From assembly GCA_948567375.1 (NCBI GenBank), contig OX419761.1, positions 11,224,501-11,288,500 on the forward strand: DNA of 64,000 nt. Direction: 5' to 3'. The DNA is from Lunularia cruciata (taxonomy: Eukaryota; Streptophyta; Marchantiopsida; Lunulariales; Lunulariaceae). Below are positions 33,301-46,230 of the stretch, in pieces (the first letter of the stretch is position 1; the number at the start of each line of letters is the position of its first letter). A program made the position numbers and the translations under genes. The notes under the pieces are model-generated. The model was given only the letters and a program-made list of their open reading frames with translations. It ran no database searches and was not told where the DNA came from.

Positions 33301-35590
33301 TACACGAGTAATACTTTAAGAACTCTAAATGAACAGTTCCATACAATTTCTGATGGAAATATCCATGAGATTTGTACAAGAGGAATCATTTAAATATAAA
33401 CAATATAAGAATCAATCCTAAGACTTTTGTAAATATCGGTAGCAAATCAGCGTAGTGCTTAATACACAAAGACTTTCACTAACTACTCCAATTATGTTAT
33501 CTAACATTCGTTGTAACACTAAGAACTTAATTTAACTAGTCAACAAAGTCTCAAGCCTAGTGAATGACTTAGTGGACTGTCTCAACCGAAATTTTGACTG
33601 ATTTAATAGAACACTAGCTAAGTTGTGGAGAAAACTAAAGACTTTTCTAACTACTCTAGGTCATTTAGCATCACACCATAGACTTCGTCAACTATTTTGG
33701 CTAAGTTATCTAGTGGTAATCGGAATATTAGAAAACTTAGCTAAACTTAGCTAGTCAACAAAGTCTTTCGTGGGCATCATTGACTTACTCAATAACTTTG
33801 TCAACTTAATAACTTGGGAGAGTTACTCAATTGACTTAAGGAATGATCGATAGATTAGCTGGGAGCCTTTGGTTTCTTATTATATTAGTCTATCCTCAAA
33901 CAATTGATCACGACAAAATTCTTCTTTTAGCCCATATGTAAAACTAGTTGTAATAGTATGCAAATTATATTCGGTATCATATTTATTTGAATTTTTCGTA
34001 TAGGTCGCTCAAAATTCCTACAAATTTACCCAAATAGAGTATCTAGAAGTTCGAAAGAAGAATTTTTAAAAGGTAATTTGGAATCTTAAAAGAAACTGGG
34101 TATTTTAGCAAGGTATTTAAAAACTTTCCTAAAGACTGATGTTATCAGTATAGAAGAATCTATCTATGAACTGAGTACTTTGCAATGAAGTTAATTTGGC
34201 CAAGAAATTAATGGCTAACTTCCTTAGGGAGTACGATTTTGTCTCGTAAATAACAAGTATAAATAACAAGGCCTTGCCTCTCCATGGTATTTAATGTACA
34301 TTTCTATTTAGATTTTGTTCCATCTTTATGTTCAGTTCTCCCAGCTTATTTGATTGGCTTTTGATCTTCTATACCAATATTAGAGTAAGAAGTGGAAGTA
34401 TGGAGTCTATGGTACCCTAATAGCAAGAACCTCCAAATTAATGTTATTTTTGCATTGTTTTATGCATAACTATTATTCTTGTCAATTTGTAATATCTTGA
34501 TGGTCAAACATTTTAAATGCTATCCTTTTGTTAAATAAACCTTTATCCTTATTGTTTCTCGTTGTCATTTATGATGTACGATGGAAATTTTATTTTTACA
34601 TTAAAGATAGACAAATGTTACTGATATTTTGAATTAGACTTGATTTCCCTTAAACTTATGTTGTAATCGCAATAATAGATATAATAATGTATAAACCTTG
34701 TGATCTAGGCAATGCAATCCTACATTAATTTGCAAATAAACTCAAAGGCATCATATAATGATTATAACGGTATAAGTAGAGCAAGTACAACTTGGTCCTT
34801 AATCCTTAATATCTCTTGGCAAAATTTCAAGAGCACCATAAATCAAAGTTTTACATAATCAATATGAGTAAAGATTGTCTAATAGAGTTGAAAAGAAAAG
34901 AAGAACTTTGTTGTCTACTTTGAAGAAAAGCTTATGTAGTTTGTTTAGATTCATGGAGTAGTTGTAATTGATCATTTTTATGGTGTAAAGACGTATATAT
35001 TCATTAATAACCCAATAATACTAAAATAAGCCTTTCAATGACTAAGAGATTAAATCATTTTTTTAATATTTTTGAACCTTATATCAAGATAGAGATATTC
35101 ATAAAGGAACCATAGCTACTAACAAAAGCCATAAAGATAGCTAAGAGATACTACTCTCTGATCCTTTTAATGCATATATATCTCAATGATAAATAACATC
35201 AGAACAATATCCAAGATGATAGGTATTAATATAACATCATTCTGCAAGCTATGAAAGAGTAGAGATCAAACCAAGAATAAGAACTGACAAAGAGAAGATA
35301 AAGACATCCAATTTACATGTAGTGACTAAGATTGCAAAAAAGTATAGATTTTTTTTTAAGTGACTTACCTATGGGTTAAACTTCTAATTAAGGAAAACAA
35401 ATAAGAATAAGTTTCCTTCTTAATAATATATTTGCTAAAACACAATTCTATTACTTTACAAAGAAGTACTTGATAGATATAGTTGTTCATCTTGTGGAGT
35501 ACTTGTGATTTTTAAAAGAAGAATAATGTGCTTGGGTTTTGCTATAATGGATTGAAGCATTGAGCTATGGAGAATTTTTTACCTCTTAAC
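33301..35590. other. AT-rich gene-free sequence
   Basis: I see no supportable gene. The first kilobase is rich in recurrent 'caaagtct' and 'aactaact' type words, as in an old degraded repeat. It may be the upstream part of the gypsy remnant that follows. Confidence 0.5.
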
Positions 35591-37460
35591 TCAAATAGAT
35601 CATTTGTTGGATCAAATGAGTGAAGTCAAATCTTTATAAACTTGGATCTTTGTAATTGAGATGAGAAAATTACTATTGAAATAAAAGATATATCCAAAAC
35701 AGACTTTTTATGCAATGTAAATACTTTAGTGGATGATCTTTCCATAGAGTTCATATATCATGTTGATAAAATACTTGATTTCTTGCTGGATAAATATATA
35801 GGTGTTTCTAAATTATATCCTTATCATTAGTAAGACCAAAAGCAAGCATTATACTCATGTTTAAGTAAAATTATAATACTTAAATTAATTTTTTAAGAGT
35901 TCTCAATCTAAGTTTTAGAAAGAAGAAATTTTCTTTCAATTGAAAGCATAAAAAAGATACAAATTATATGATTGGACAATTCCAAGAGAAATAAGTGATA
36001 TTGGAAGCTTTTATGAGTTGCATAGCTATTATTAATGGTTCAGGCATAGCTTTGAAAAATTTTTAGCATCATGCATAGATCTCTTGGGTAAATATATTAA
36101 TTTCAGTGGGAGGATGATTAGAGAGTTATATTTTAACAACTTAAAGACTTGACATCACTTCCAATCTTTTAACTTATATCTATGAAACTTATGTCCAGTC
36201 TTATAACTTATATCTATAATAATTTATGTGTTTAACTTTAATACTTCAAACTTTGCTATCTAAGCAATATTCCAACAAGAACTTTTGTATAATCTTTACA
36301 AGATCACCTTTGCTTCAAAATACTAAATGTCATTTAGAGAAACTGCTCTTGATGTGATCACAAGAATTTATCCATAATTTATAATACCAAGATTATAAAG
36401 ATTAATTTGTAGGTCAAGTTGGTTGTAATAACATATCAACTATAAGTTGTTATTTCAAACTACTTGCTTGGATTATATAAAGAACATATGTCTCTTTTAG
36501 GAAGAGCAACTTTAATTATATGATATCTACCCAAGTGTGGTTGAAAACTAAATAAAAAATTACATATTGTTCAAGATGCTTCCTCTCATGAGCTAGATTA
36601 AGACACTTTAGGACTATGTAATTAGCTCCAAAACTAATGCAAGAAGGAAGAATATAAGTCAAAGTACTAGCAAAAACTATTAGGAGACACTTTTTCCAAT
36701 ATATTTGAACTTGTGATTGAGTATAATGAATATAATTTTTTCTATCTAAATAATTTTGTAAAAAATAAAGTATATATATATATATATATGTATTTTTATA
36801 ATCCTACTTTTTAGCTTGATTTAAAGAAGCACATAATATCTCCATATTACCTAATCTTGGAGTAGATAAGATAAATTAATTTCTTTAGTATTGGTGACAA
36901 TAACCAAACAAAACTTAAGACTCATGTAATTTTTTTAACTTGTAAAATAGTGAGAGAATAAGGCTTCAAAATTAAATCTAGCAAGCCTTCTCCATTGATT
37001 GCAACCCCCTACCTAAACTTTGGGATCATGTGAGCTTGGATCATATGTTCTCATATCTTCACCAATCATTGCTCAAAGTTTCATAAAATTATTGTACTTA
37101 TGAATAATTTTAATAAGAAAATCCACTTAGCTCTTATAATTGATACAATACATACTCCTAAATTTGCCAAGCTTATTTTTATATTATATTTTGATATAAT
37201 TTTTCCTTTTGGGTATTCAATTTTATTTTGATCTATTTCATTGATAATTTTTGGCAAGCATTATTCAAGATTTTTGGCATCAAATTGGCCATATTTATGT
37301 CTTATCACACCAACATGGTAAAATAAAATAAGAGAACTATAACTTAGAATATATGCCACTAAATTTTATGATTGTCATAATGATTGTGTAATTTACTACA
37401 TTTATTTAGTAAATTTAATCATATAAGCTATCTAATACTACTAAAAACTATATGAGAAAT
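35590..37460 (+). mobile_element. Heavily decayed Ty3/gypsy pol remnant, plus strand
   Basis: Blocks in Ty3 order can be read in shifting frames. DHLLDQMSEVKSL (RT) lies near 35,600, KIYPKQTFYAM near 35,690, and LIISKTKSKHYTHV near 35,820, where RT has its DDILIYSKT motif. ISDIGSFYELHSYY and IDLLGKYINFSG (RNase H connection) lie near 35,990-36,110. A damaged integrase core (KIIVLMNNFNKKIHLALIIDT) lies near 37,090, with a SRFLASNWPYLCLI-like block after it. AT content is extreme and stops are frequent. No LTRs were identified. Confidence 0.65.
36771..36789. repeat. TA dinucleotide microsatellite
   Basis: About nine uninterrupted TA repeats lie inside the decayed gypsy remnant. Confidence 0.9.
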
Positions 37461-38243
37461 ACATCTAAATTCTCATAAATGAATATCTAAAAGGTATTTG
37501 AGAAATTTTAATTTTAAGATATTAAGAAAGTTTCACATAGATTGGGTAAGTTTATTAGAAATTTACTCAATCTTAGTGATTTAATAATTTTGGTAGTAAG
37601 TTAACCTTTGCTTGATTTACTTTGATACTTTGTCTTACATGAAGTCATGTAGTCATACAATAAATTATTATTAGAAATAATTCACCTACTTCAAAAGCCA
37701 ATATTATTTTTAGAACAATAGCTTTAACTATATGAAATCAAGTTGGAATATAAACTTATAATTTCTAGATTATTTTATATGCATTTTCTTCTTGGCTATA
37801 TTACAAGCCACTTTTGGATCTTTCACTTGTATTCAAAATTACTCTTATTAAACCAAGGTACAATACCAGTAATACTACTATCCAAACTCCAAGAAGAATA
37901 CTTCTTACAATTTCTCAATCCAACTTGAAATTAAGAATAACAAGTATACTTATGTTACATTACAAATATGTTATTGTATAAGGGAATTTTTTTTACAATT
38001 TTTGATGGTTGTTTGTTGGTTAGTTTGATCTTGTAGTTGAGGGTATGGGACAATGGAATAGTCCTATCATGTACTACAGGCAAAAGTCTTGTCACAATCT
38101 ATGTGCAGAGTTCTTGTAACGGTTTGTGTGCAAAGGTCCCTTAGTGATCTAAACTAGACTATGGGATAAGGTTCACCTTGGACACTTAACCCAATAAATG
38201 ACTTGCATATCTGTTCTTGGTTGAGCACTTTGGCTTCCTTATT
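37461..38243. other. AT-rich gene-free sequence
   Basis: I see no supportable gene. One open frame (37,743-37,928) is low-complexity and not convincing. Confidence 0.5.
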
Positions 38244-38899
38244 TGTCACACCCTAGGTAAGTAGCAAAATGTTATGGATGGTACTGCAAAACACCCTTTG
38301 ACTTAGACAAGAATGCATTGAGCACAACAAGGAGTACCACAACACATAGTACACTTTCATATGTTGAAGACAAGACTCAACACTCAATCATCACAATACA
38401 TAGAATAAGTTTTCTTTATAATAATCACTACTTAATTCATCCAACAGAATGTCACATAGATTAACTCTTACAACCACAACTAGCAATAGCTTTAGCATGA
38501 GGACCCAATGATTACGTGAGCTCCTCAATTGCCTTATTAGAACTTAATCAAGCAAGGTTCTCAAAGAACAAAATAGGAATCCAAATCTCTCATTCTTGAA
38601 TTTAAAGAAGTTAGAGATTCACAATGAATAATGGCTACGAAAAATAGGAATTGTGTGCCAAACCTCCACTTAATGGTGGATCTCCCCTTATATACTAAGC
38701 AACCTAACCTTAACAAATAATTTATTTCCCCTAACACTATTTCTACTATAGTTGACATCTCCTTCTTGCATAATTGCCATTAATACCAATTGGCTCCTAA
38801 TCCTTCATCTTCTCTACTAGATTACAACTCTAACATAGTAAGAGCATTGTCTTAACCTTAATTGCCTACCTAACTACTTTGCTACTATACTATCACACA
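38244..38899 (+). repeat. Possible solo LTR or LTR remnant
   Basis: The segment begins TGTCACACCC, a frequent start of plant gypsy LTRs, and ends ATCACACA. It contains a TATA-like CCCCTTATATACTAAG about 220 bp before its end. It is followed by TTGGATTTG, which is not a clear primer site. I see no target duplication or partner copy, so the boundaries are tentative. Confidence 0.3.
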
Positions 38900-39559
38900 T
38901 TGGATTTGTCTTGCACTAAAGTATATCTTGCAAAGGGTTCATCCCACACTTGAACTTAGTGAGCCCGTAGGTGACTTTACTTACATATCTCGTAAGATCA
39001 TATCCCGCAATAGATCATTTTCTTGCATATCTTGCTGTTTTTTGTTCTTGTAGTAGATCTTTATCCTGCACCTTGCTTTTGTACAATCCCATAGATGACA
39101 TTTCCCACCTTGACACATGGCCTTTCCAATTGTAAATAATTATCTTACTCTTCTTGGCTCACTTCTAAGAAGTATATAAGCACCTTGTCTTATTTCATCT
39201 TTGAGTAGATAAGTCTACTTATCTTCTTCAACATTAGCAATGATATCCAAATATGATTCAAATTGATTGTATATTTGTTTACAAACATCTATTAAGAAAG
39301 TGCAAGGATCTTAAGCAAACAAGGAATCGAATATAAACTAATTTGTCTTCTCTAAATATTGTTGCTTCATACCTCACGATGGGAGCATAAGAGCCTGTAC
39401 CTCTTCTCATTTCTCCTTATAATTATTCAAGGTTAAATTACTCTACCTAAATTAAATTAGGCCAAGTACCTATGTGAGTGGTTTTGGCCTCACATGCCTC
39501 CCTTTAGGAAGTATACCTAATAATATAGAAACTTCTCTTAAATTAAAATTGATTCTAAG
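38900..39559. other. AT-rich gene-free sequence
   Basis: I see nothing supportable here on either strand. Confidence 0.5.
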
Positions 39560-39836
39560 GTCATGTAATCTTCTGAGGATAAGAGACCTTAAGAGAAACA
39601 CATGAAACACAAAGCTTCACACTCAATACTCCGATGCTCCAAAGGAGCACCTTGTCTTGAATATATAGCAAAGATGATTCCCTCAAAGGAAGCTCTACCC
39701 TTGGATCAGATATATGGATTGTTGACATGGTGGTGAGCTATACCCTTAGATTAGTTGAATGCATGGGTGACATGTTGTTTTGGTCTTATTTGGTTGGTCA
39801 AACAAGCTTTGACCAAAAGGAATATTTAGGGAATAT
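39560..39836. repeat. Dispersed repeat, copy 2
   Basis: It is similar to the first ~275 bp of the window in the same orientation, with conserved words such as 'gcaccttgtctt', 'atatagcaaag' and 'atatatggattg'. The class is unknown. Confidence 0.7.
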
Positions 39837-40003
39837 TCTTATATGAATCTCATAATTGCATGGATGAGGTACCATTGGAAAGCTCTCGATGAGACAAACA
39901 AGGGGGAAGGAAGGCCAAGCTTTTCAACCCTTGGGAGAGAATATGCAAAGTTTTGAGGCTTAATTCATCTATTTAGGACTTTGAAACTGGCTTTGAAGTT
40001 CAG

Positions 40004-40312
40004 ACTATTTTTGGCTCTTGCACTATTAGTAAAATTACTCTTTTGGTGATACCTCTATCTGATCTACTTAGTCCATTATCTATAACATTCTTCTAGATGC
40101 TACCAAGCCAGTTTTCACCTTTGGATAATATGTTTAGCTATTGGTACTACATTTCAAAGTTGTTTTTGGCTCTTGCTCTATTAGTAGAAATACTATTTTG
40201 GTGATGCTTCTATCTAATCTACCTAGACTATCATACTTAAAATCCTTTTAGATGTTACCAAGCCAATTTTCATATAAAGATAATATGTCTAGCTATTGGT
40301 ATTACTGGTTAA
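40004..40312. repeat. 154-bp direct tandem duplication
   Basis: Two diverged units have a TTGGCTCTTGC.CTATTAGTA start (40,011 and 40,165) and a GTCTAGCTATTGGTA-type end. The surrounding 39.84-41.6 kb has no supportable gene. Confidence 0.8.
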
Positions 40313-41599
40313 GACAAATATATCTAATTTGACCAATCTTTGTTATCAAATCTCATATAACTTGGTCAAGCTAGTAAAGGAGGTTGACATCTCCTTTATA
40401 CCAAATAATCAGATGATGTAGAATCCAAGATGGATTCACACATTAATACAATTCAATATAAAGTCTCTAACAAAGTATACTCTAGTACAAAGGTCTCTTT
40501 AGATAACCCACTCAAATGTAATCTACTTCTAAATTCACTAGAGATCTCATTGAGAATCCAATAATTAAATATTGGATGTTTCTTATTATTTGGCTTTACT
40601 ACGTTAATTAGAGATACCTCTTATTAGCTATTACTAAAATTATTTATTTATATTATAACCCAAAACTACCAAAAATATACTAGCAACTAATGTACATCTT
40701 ATGGTGTTATATGTCCACCTCTTCTCTTATAGCCTCCCTTCGTATGCTCTTAGAGTTTAGTCTTCAATAAAAAAAATATACCATATGGATTATGATGCTT
40801 TGTTTCTTGTTACCAAGTTTATCATAACTCCAAGCAAGTAGGTATCAAATCATTTCTCTTTTTTTCCTTAACCCCTTCAGCCTTGATAGTTATTTTACCT
40901 TTTTCTCTCCCATGATACTTAGTAATTCTACTTATCTATCTATCTTATCTTCCTCCATACTAGAAACCATGTATTTATTGGGGCTTGCAATAAACAATCA
41001 ATATAACTTATCTTTTGTGGTTTTTGAATTGCTACCTGCTCTCAAAGTCACGATATTTGATTGCACTTTCATCATCAAAATTTTAAACTTCTCTAAATAA
41101 TAATAACACCTTCTCTTTTCTCAAAATTATTTTTCTCATAACTTATCACTTTGATCTCCCTTGTCACATTTGCATTCATCTCATTTATTGTGGTTGTGTA
41201 ATTCATTTTCAACCTATCTTCTTTTCTTAACTCTACTTACTTTACCTCTAACTAACATTGAAGATCATAATAAATATGAAGATACCAACCTCTCTAATAA
41301 CAAACTCTATGAGAAAAAATTAAGTAGAATAAAAGAGAGGGTTGGATTAAGAATTAATATAATAAACTCCAAGTGAAAGACATGGCACACAGCCTTATCC
41401 TTTACACTTGAAATACAAATAAACCTTAATATATAATCTATATAATCTTGCAACCATACCATTTAATCTCAAATAAGATTTCTAATTAGCTTAGGGGCAA
41501 AGTCTATAGGATGGTACTCATCTATCTATCTTAGTCTTAATGAAGAATCTTTAAAACCTTCTAAATATTCCTTTATGAAACTTACTAGGTACTTCCAAA
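40313..41599. other. AT-rich gene-free sequence
   Basis: I see no supportable gene. Short plus-strand frames at 40,912-41,100 and 41,161-41,376 are Leu/Ile/Ser-rich and look like chance frames in AT-rich DNA. Confidence 0.5.
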
Positions 41600-42880
41600 G
41601 AGTAGATAGAAGTTGTTAGAACTCAATATGTTGATGCAAGCCATGAGTTCCATAAATTTTGCAAGGATATTTTCAACTTTGTACTGAATGCCAACTTCAA
41701 AATTTGATCAATGGTGCTCATTGATATTTGAAAATAATTGCAAAGTGAGAGAAGTTGGAATTGGTCAGGAAAAGTAGATGAATTAGAAATTAAAGGTTTC
41801 AATGTGGGAATATGTAAGGCAAGGCAAGGAAAATACAAATAAGGTACAAAAGATTATGTTTAGAACCAATAAGAGAGACCACCTGAGAATATATAAGTGA
41901 CAAATCAATTTAGTATCACAATCACAAGATAAAGTTACAAGAGATAAGAGAAGTTTATGATTAAGGAGTATAAATTTAGGATAATTATATTTTCACCCCC
42001 CTCTTTGGATATTTTCACCATCCCTCCTACATTTTGAGTATTTGTGGCCATTCATTTTTGATTTGAATGAGGAGGAGGTGTAAATATCTCAAAAGTGGGG
42101 TACAAATATAATTTTCCTAAATTTATCATCAACTATAGAAGATATTAAAAAGGTTTGTTTTTATAGCTTAGAGTAATATCACAATGAGCTCTTCTTTCTT
42201 ATAAAAACAAGATAAGACAAGAAAATATGAGTATTAAGAACAGAAGATGGAGAGTAAATAAACAATTAGGAATCAGTGTTGTTTTAACCATTCTGAACAA
42301 AGAGAGGAGAGAATATTGTACTTTCTTGCTTAGAGTTAAAGTAGGCAAACTCTATGATTGTAAAAAGAGTGAGCTAATTGTTGGGATGTATATTCATGAA
42401 TGTATAAAGCATATATTCAAACAAAATATTTGCATTTTATGTCTATTTATCTATTTAAGAGAGGTAAGTAGTGGATATTGCATTTTTGTGCCTAATATCT
42501 CAAATAATTTAAACACATGCTCGAGAAATGTAAATGAAGGCTAGAAGCAAGCATGAGTACATTTGAAAAAACCATGAAAAAACCATGATGTAAAATAGTG
42601 TCAAAGAGAACTTGGCCAATTCAAGTGCATCCATTTTTTAATTTTATTGTTAGAACTTAGTGGAATTACTTATTTGATTTATCCACAAACACAACCATTG
42701 TAGCTTGAGCAATGATAAGAATGTATATGATTAGATCCAAGTTCAAGTGTTTCTAAGGAAGAGTTCTAATTCTAGAAGGAGGAAATTGGAATGGATAGGA
42801 AAGATCAGCTGATTTTAGCTTTGAAGCCTTGTTCCTTGGCAAGATAGAACCTTTAGCCCATGTATATAAGAAGGTTCTTG
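41600..42880 (-). mobile_element. Decayed Ty3/gypsy integrase-chromodomain remnant, minus strand
   Basis: Read on the minus strand from 42,870 down, NKASKLKSADL, LNLDLI and ATMVVFVDKSNK correspond to the integrase zinc/core region of elements A-C (NKASNQKPSGLL, VSLDLI, TTIVVFVDKLSK). A downstream block aligns with their integrase C-terminus near 42,290-42,480. Near 41,630-41,830, HIPTLKPLISNSSTFPDQFQ resembles the HVSKLKPFVPNPSSF block that precedes the chromodomain. It is a distant relative of the A-D family and badly decayed. Confidence 0.6.
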
Positions 42881-43795
42881 AGTACCTTAGTACTATTTGA
42901 TCACTCACTAGTTTCTAGTGTACATTCTAGATATTCTTTTATTAAATTTCCTCTTTACTTTTCATATATCGTCTAGAAGTTTCTAGTAACTATGATAAAA
43001 TTATACTAAATTACTATAGCAAATTAGCTTAGTAATATCCTTATCACGTATATGTTTGATGGTAATTATCACCAATAAAATACGAAATTCGTTGGAAGTG
43101 TTGAATTCTTCACAATACTACATAGGAACACCCTTAATCATCTTCACAATGCTCTAGACACCATACATTAGTTGTAAACCAAAGCACATGAGAGTGCATT
43201 ATTAATTTTCTAGACACCATATATCAGTTGTAAACCAAAGCACATGAGAGTGCATTATTGTGGGTTAATAAATTGCATTATTATATAAAACTAGAATTCC
43301 ATAAAAGAAACAGAAACTAAAAACTTCTAAAAAATACACAAATATACCTAAAAAGTAAATTAGAAAAATATTTGGAAGGATCTTTACAAAGAGTTTGTAG
43401 TCTAGTATAAATACTCTTGAAATTTTTTTAATTCTTTTTCATGTAGGTTATAATGGCCTGAATAACATTTTAAAGTATTGAGTAACTTGGATGGAAAATT
43501 AACAAAAGGTTATATGTAGTACATGAGAGTATAATTTAAGTAAAAATTTCAAGCTTCCCTACTAAACATTCAAAACTAGAAGTTAACTAAAACTTAAGGA
43601 CTAAAGAACTTAAAGATTAAAGAAAGATCACAGCCATAACATATTGACATAATAGGAATACCTTAAAGAAAAGATTAAACAGATCATAATTCTTGCTCAG
43701 AAGGTCTAGATTGATCAGTTTTAAAATTCATTTTTTGCCTTGATATAGTTATAACAATCTTAAAAAAGCTTTATTTTATACCAAACATAAAAAAA
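42881..43795. other. AT-rich gene-free sequence with 56-bp tandem duplication
   Basis: No gene is supportable. A 56-bp unit starting TCTAGACACCATA is directly repeated at 43,153-43,208 and 43,209-43,264, nearly identical, so this duplication is recent compared with its surroundings. Confidence 0.7.
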
Positions 43796-43998
43796 GGGCC
43801 AACTACGGGAGTCGATGTGGGGAAGTCTAAGTTTGTGTGAGGTCTGCAGATTTCCCACCGCATGTAAACACCGGCGAAGAGAGCATGCTGCTGTTGGGAA
43901 TTAATGTACGAAGGCGTTGACCCAACAGGGCAATGACGTGGCGGTCGCACCAGAGGAAAATCCTGCAAAGGAAGCACACGAAGACAGTGAGTGCGACG

Positions 43999-44350
43999 AT
44001 GAACAACGAGGCTGTGAAAATGGATCCAACTCTTTGGTCTCGGTTACCTGCACATGTGCTCGAACAAGTACGGGCGAAATTACGGGTGGGAGTTTGATGG
44101 GAAGCGTAAGTACACAGCAGCAGGTAGCCTCTGGATGATAGCCTGCTGCTGTGTACTTACGTCGGAAGCCTATCACCTCATACTGATGTGGCTCAATCCC
44201 AGGAGAAGTTCATGGGATATTCGATTGCTCTCTCTGTACAGGTTCAATGGCGGTGATTATCCTGGCCATAATCTTCTGTCTCGGGGAGGGCAGCTCGTTG
44301 CATGTGATGATGGGATCCTGTGTTTCGGTTGCCCTTACAATATTCATTGA
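43999..44350 (+). pseudogene. F-box-like gene fragment
   Basis: An island of normal coding composition sits in AT-rich DNA. From an ATG at 43,999 a short frame reads MNNEAVKMDPTLWSRLPAHV then LEQVRAKLRV, which resembles the start of plant F-box motifs (LWxRLPxxVLExVLxKL), and stops at 44,097. After a hairpin, a second frame to 44,350 reads LILMWLNPRRSSWD and GHNLLSRGGQLVACDDGILC then FGCPYNIH, resembling the body of moss F-box/Kelch-type proteins. The C-terminal part is missing. It is a broken fragment; F-box proteins are substrate adaptors of SCF ubiquitin ligases. Confidence 0.45.
44105..44161. repeat. Perfect 20-bp inverted repeat (hairpin)
   Basis: The left arm CGTAAGTACACAGCAGCAGG (44,105-44,124) is exactly complementary to the right arm (44,142-44,161), with a 17-nt loop. 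Both strands therefore present a GTAAGT splice-donor-like hexamer. It sits at the break between the two F-box-like frames. Confidence 0.95.
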
Positions 44351-46230
44351 AGTAAAATCAATATTGATAGGTGTATAACTTATAAAATCTTTACATTATC
44401 TTATCAAAATTGTTAGTTAAATTTTTATATTCATAATCTCATATAAAAAGTAAAAATTCTTATGCAGAGGTGAACTTCATCATCTTGGTTTGGTCTTCTA
44501 TCATGTAGTTTAAACAAAGAATACATTCAAGAATAGAAAATTGGAACAATATATGTTCTTAAATTCAATTTAAGTAATTAAAAGAAGTAATTTAATTTAA
44601 ATATAATTTCGCATAAAAAACATGAAAATTTAGATATATAACTATTTTATTTACCTTCAAAATACAACTGTTGCTTATTATATAGAGTAGATACCTAAGG
44701 GAGAGGATGAGAAATGGAATTGACATGGTAGACGGATATGACCAAGAGATGTGGAAATGATAGCTGATGGATGGAACTGTCTCTATGAAGAAGGAAGAGG
44801 ACAACGGACGGAACTGTAACCGTCACTAGGGATGAAAGATGACGGACAAAATCATCACGGGGGACCGAGGGTGACGGACGGATACGGATGAGAAATGACG
44901 GATGGAATTATCTCGGGATGGGGACTAGATGTCACTGGTTTTTCCTGCCCCCTGCATCATGCCCTAGTTCTTACAACAAGAATGTTATTACTTGTATTTC
45001 GTTTTTCTTAATATGATATCAAAGCATAAATATCAACAGATTAACTAAACCAGACTTCCTCAATTAAACAGCTAACTTTCAACAAAAATTGGCATAAGCT
45101 AATTAATAGGAAGAAACAAAAAAAGTAAACATCTGATTTATAGTTTCACACGGTCGCGTTTCTTTGATTTATAGTTATGTAGACGCATCTTCTCCTTAGA
45201 TTTATCGGCTAAAGTGGCCCACAACTTTTCTCTTTTTTACGCTTGTGGGCATTTTATGAAAATATAAATTACATGAGAGAAGAATATTCCTGTAAATATA
45301 TACTTCGGATTTATATTTCTTTCCTTTATTTGTAAATTATAGCAATTGTAATTTAGACATGACTTAGTACAGCTTAAGTGACTCTTTTCCGATAACAAAA
45401 ACTCAACGTCGATCCCTATTTCGCCTTTACGATCTAAGCAACCGTCTTAGTTCGTAATACAAGATTATCCTTTTGTACCATACAATTGTTTCCAATCAAT
45501 ATTCCTTTTAAACATCCATTATAAAGTAGGGAAGTCATAGACAACATATAACTGGAAGCTACAACAACATTGCCAGGGAAGAAGGAGAATATTCTTCTGA
45601 AAGCACAATCGCAATTTGGAGGATCACTTGGTGCAGTTAATTAATTGCATATAAGTATATCTGCGAATTCACTTGTTATTTCATGAAGGTCAGTTTTACT
45701 ATTCGGTTTGGCTCTTAAATTGCAGCATTGCTCCGACATCTTGAGTCCTTCATCCAACATTCTATTCTGCTTCTCCTAATCTTAGATGAAAGACCTAGCT
45801 AAGAATGTATTAACGGTAGTAATTTGAGTGTTGGCATTGGTTAGGGATCATCCTCAGCATTCAAGCTATGGGATCACTTAAACTGAGGGATATGCTGACG
45901 GAAACCTCAAATTCCTTCAGCATGAAGATCTCATCGACTAATTGCAGCTGCCCTTAGATCATACACTACGCCTGCTTCCAAAGGGATTGTAAACTTCATC
46001 TAGACATGGAAGACACTGTGTCGATGGCTCGTGCCACTGACGTGCACCGAGTGCCACCCAACATAGAATCACAAAATTGCATACGTCTTTTCTCTAATCA
46101 GAAGATAGAGTAATGAACAAGTGACACTTTTCCTTCTCAACAGGACTAAGAGAAACTTGACTTTTCCCTCTGCGAGGGAAGGAGACGCTTACGTATGAAT
46201 GCAACAAAGTTAACCTGGATGATGTGGGAA
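44351..46230. other. Gene-free sequence downstream of the MTP gene
   Basis: No gene is supportable. The 44,690-44,930 part is rich in imperfect GACGGA/GATGGA words. Near 45,014-45,025 TGATATCAAAGC resembles a decayed initiator-Met primer site (TGGTATCAGAGC), so an old copia-type LTR may end just before it. Confidence 0.4.
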
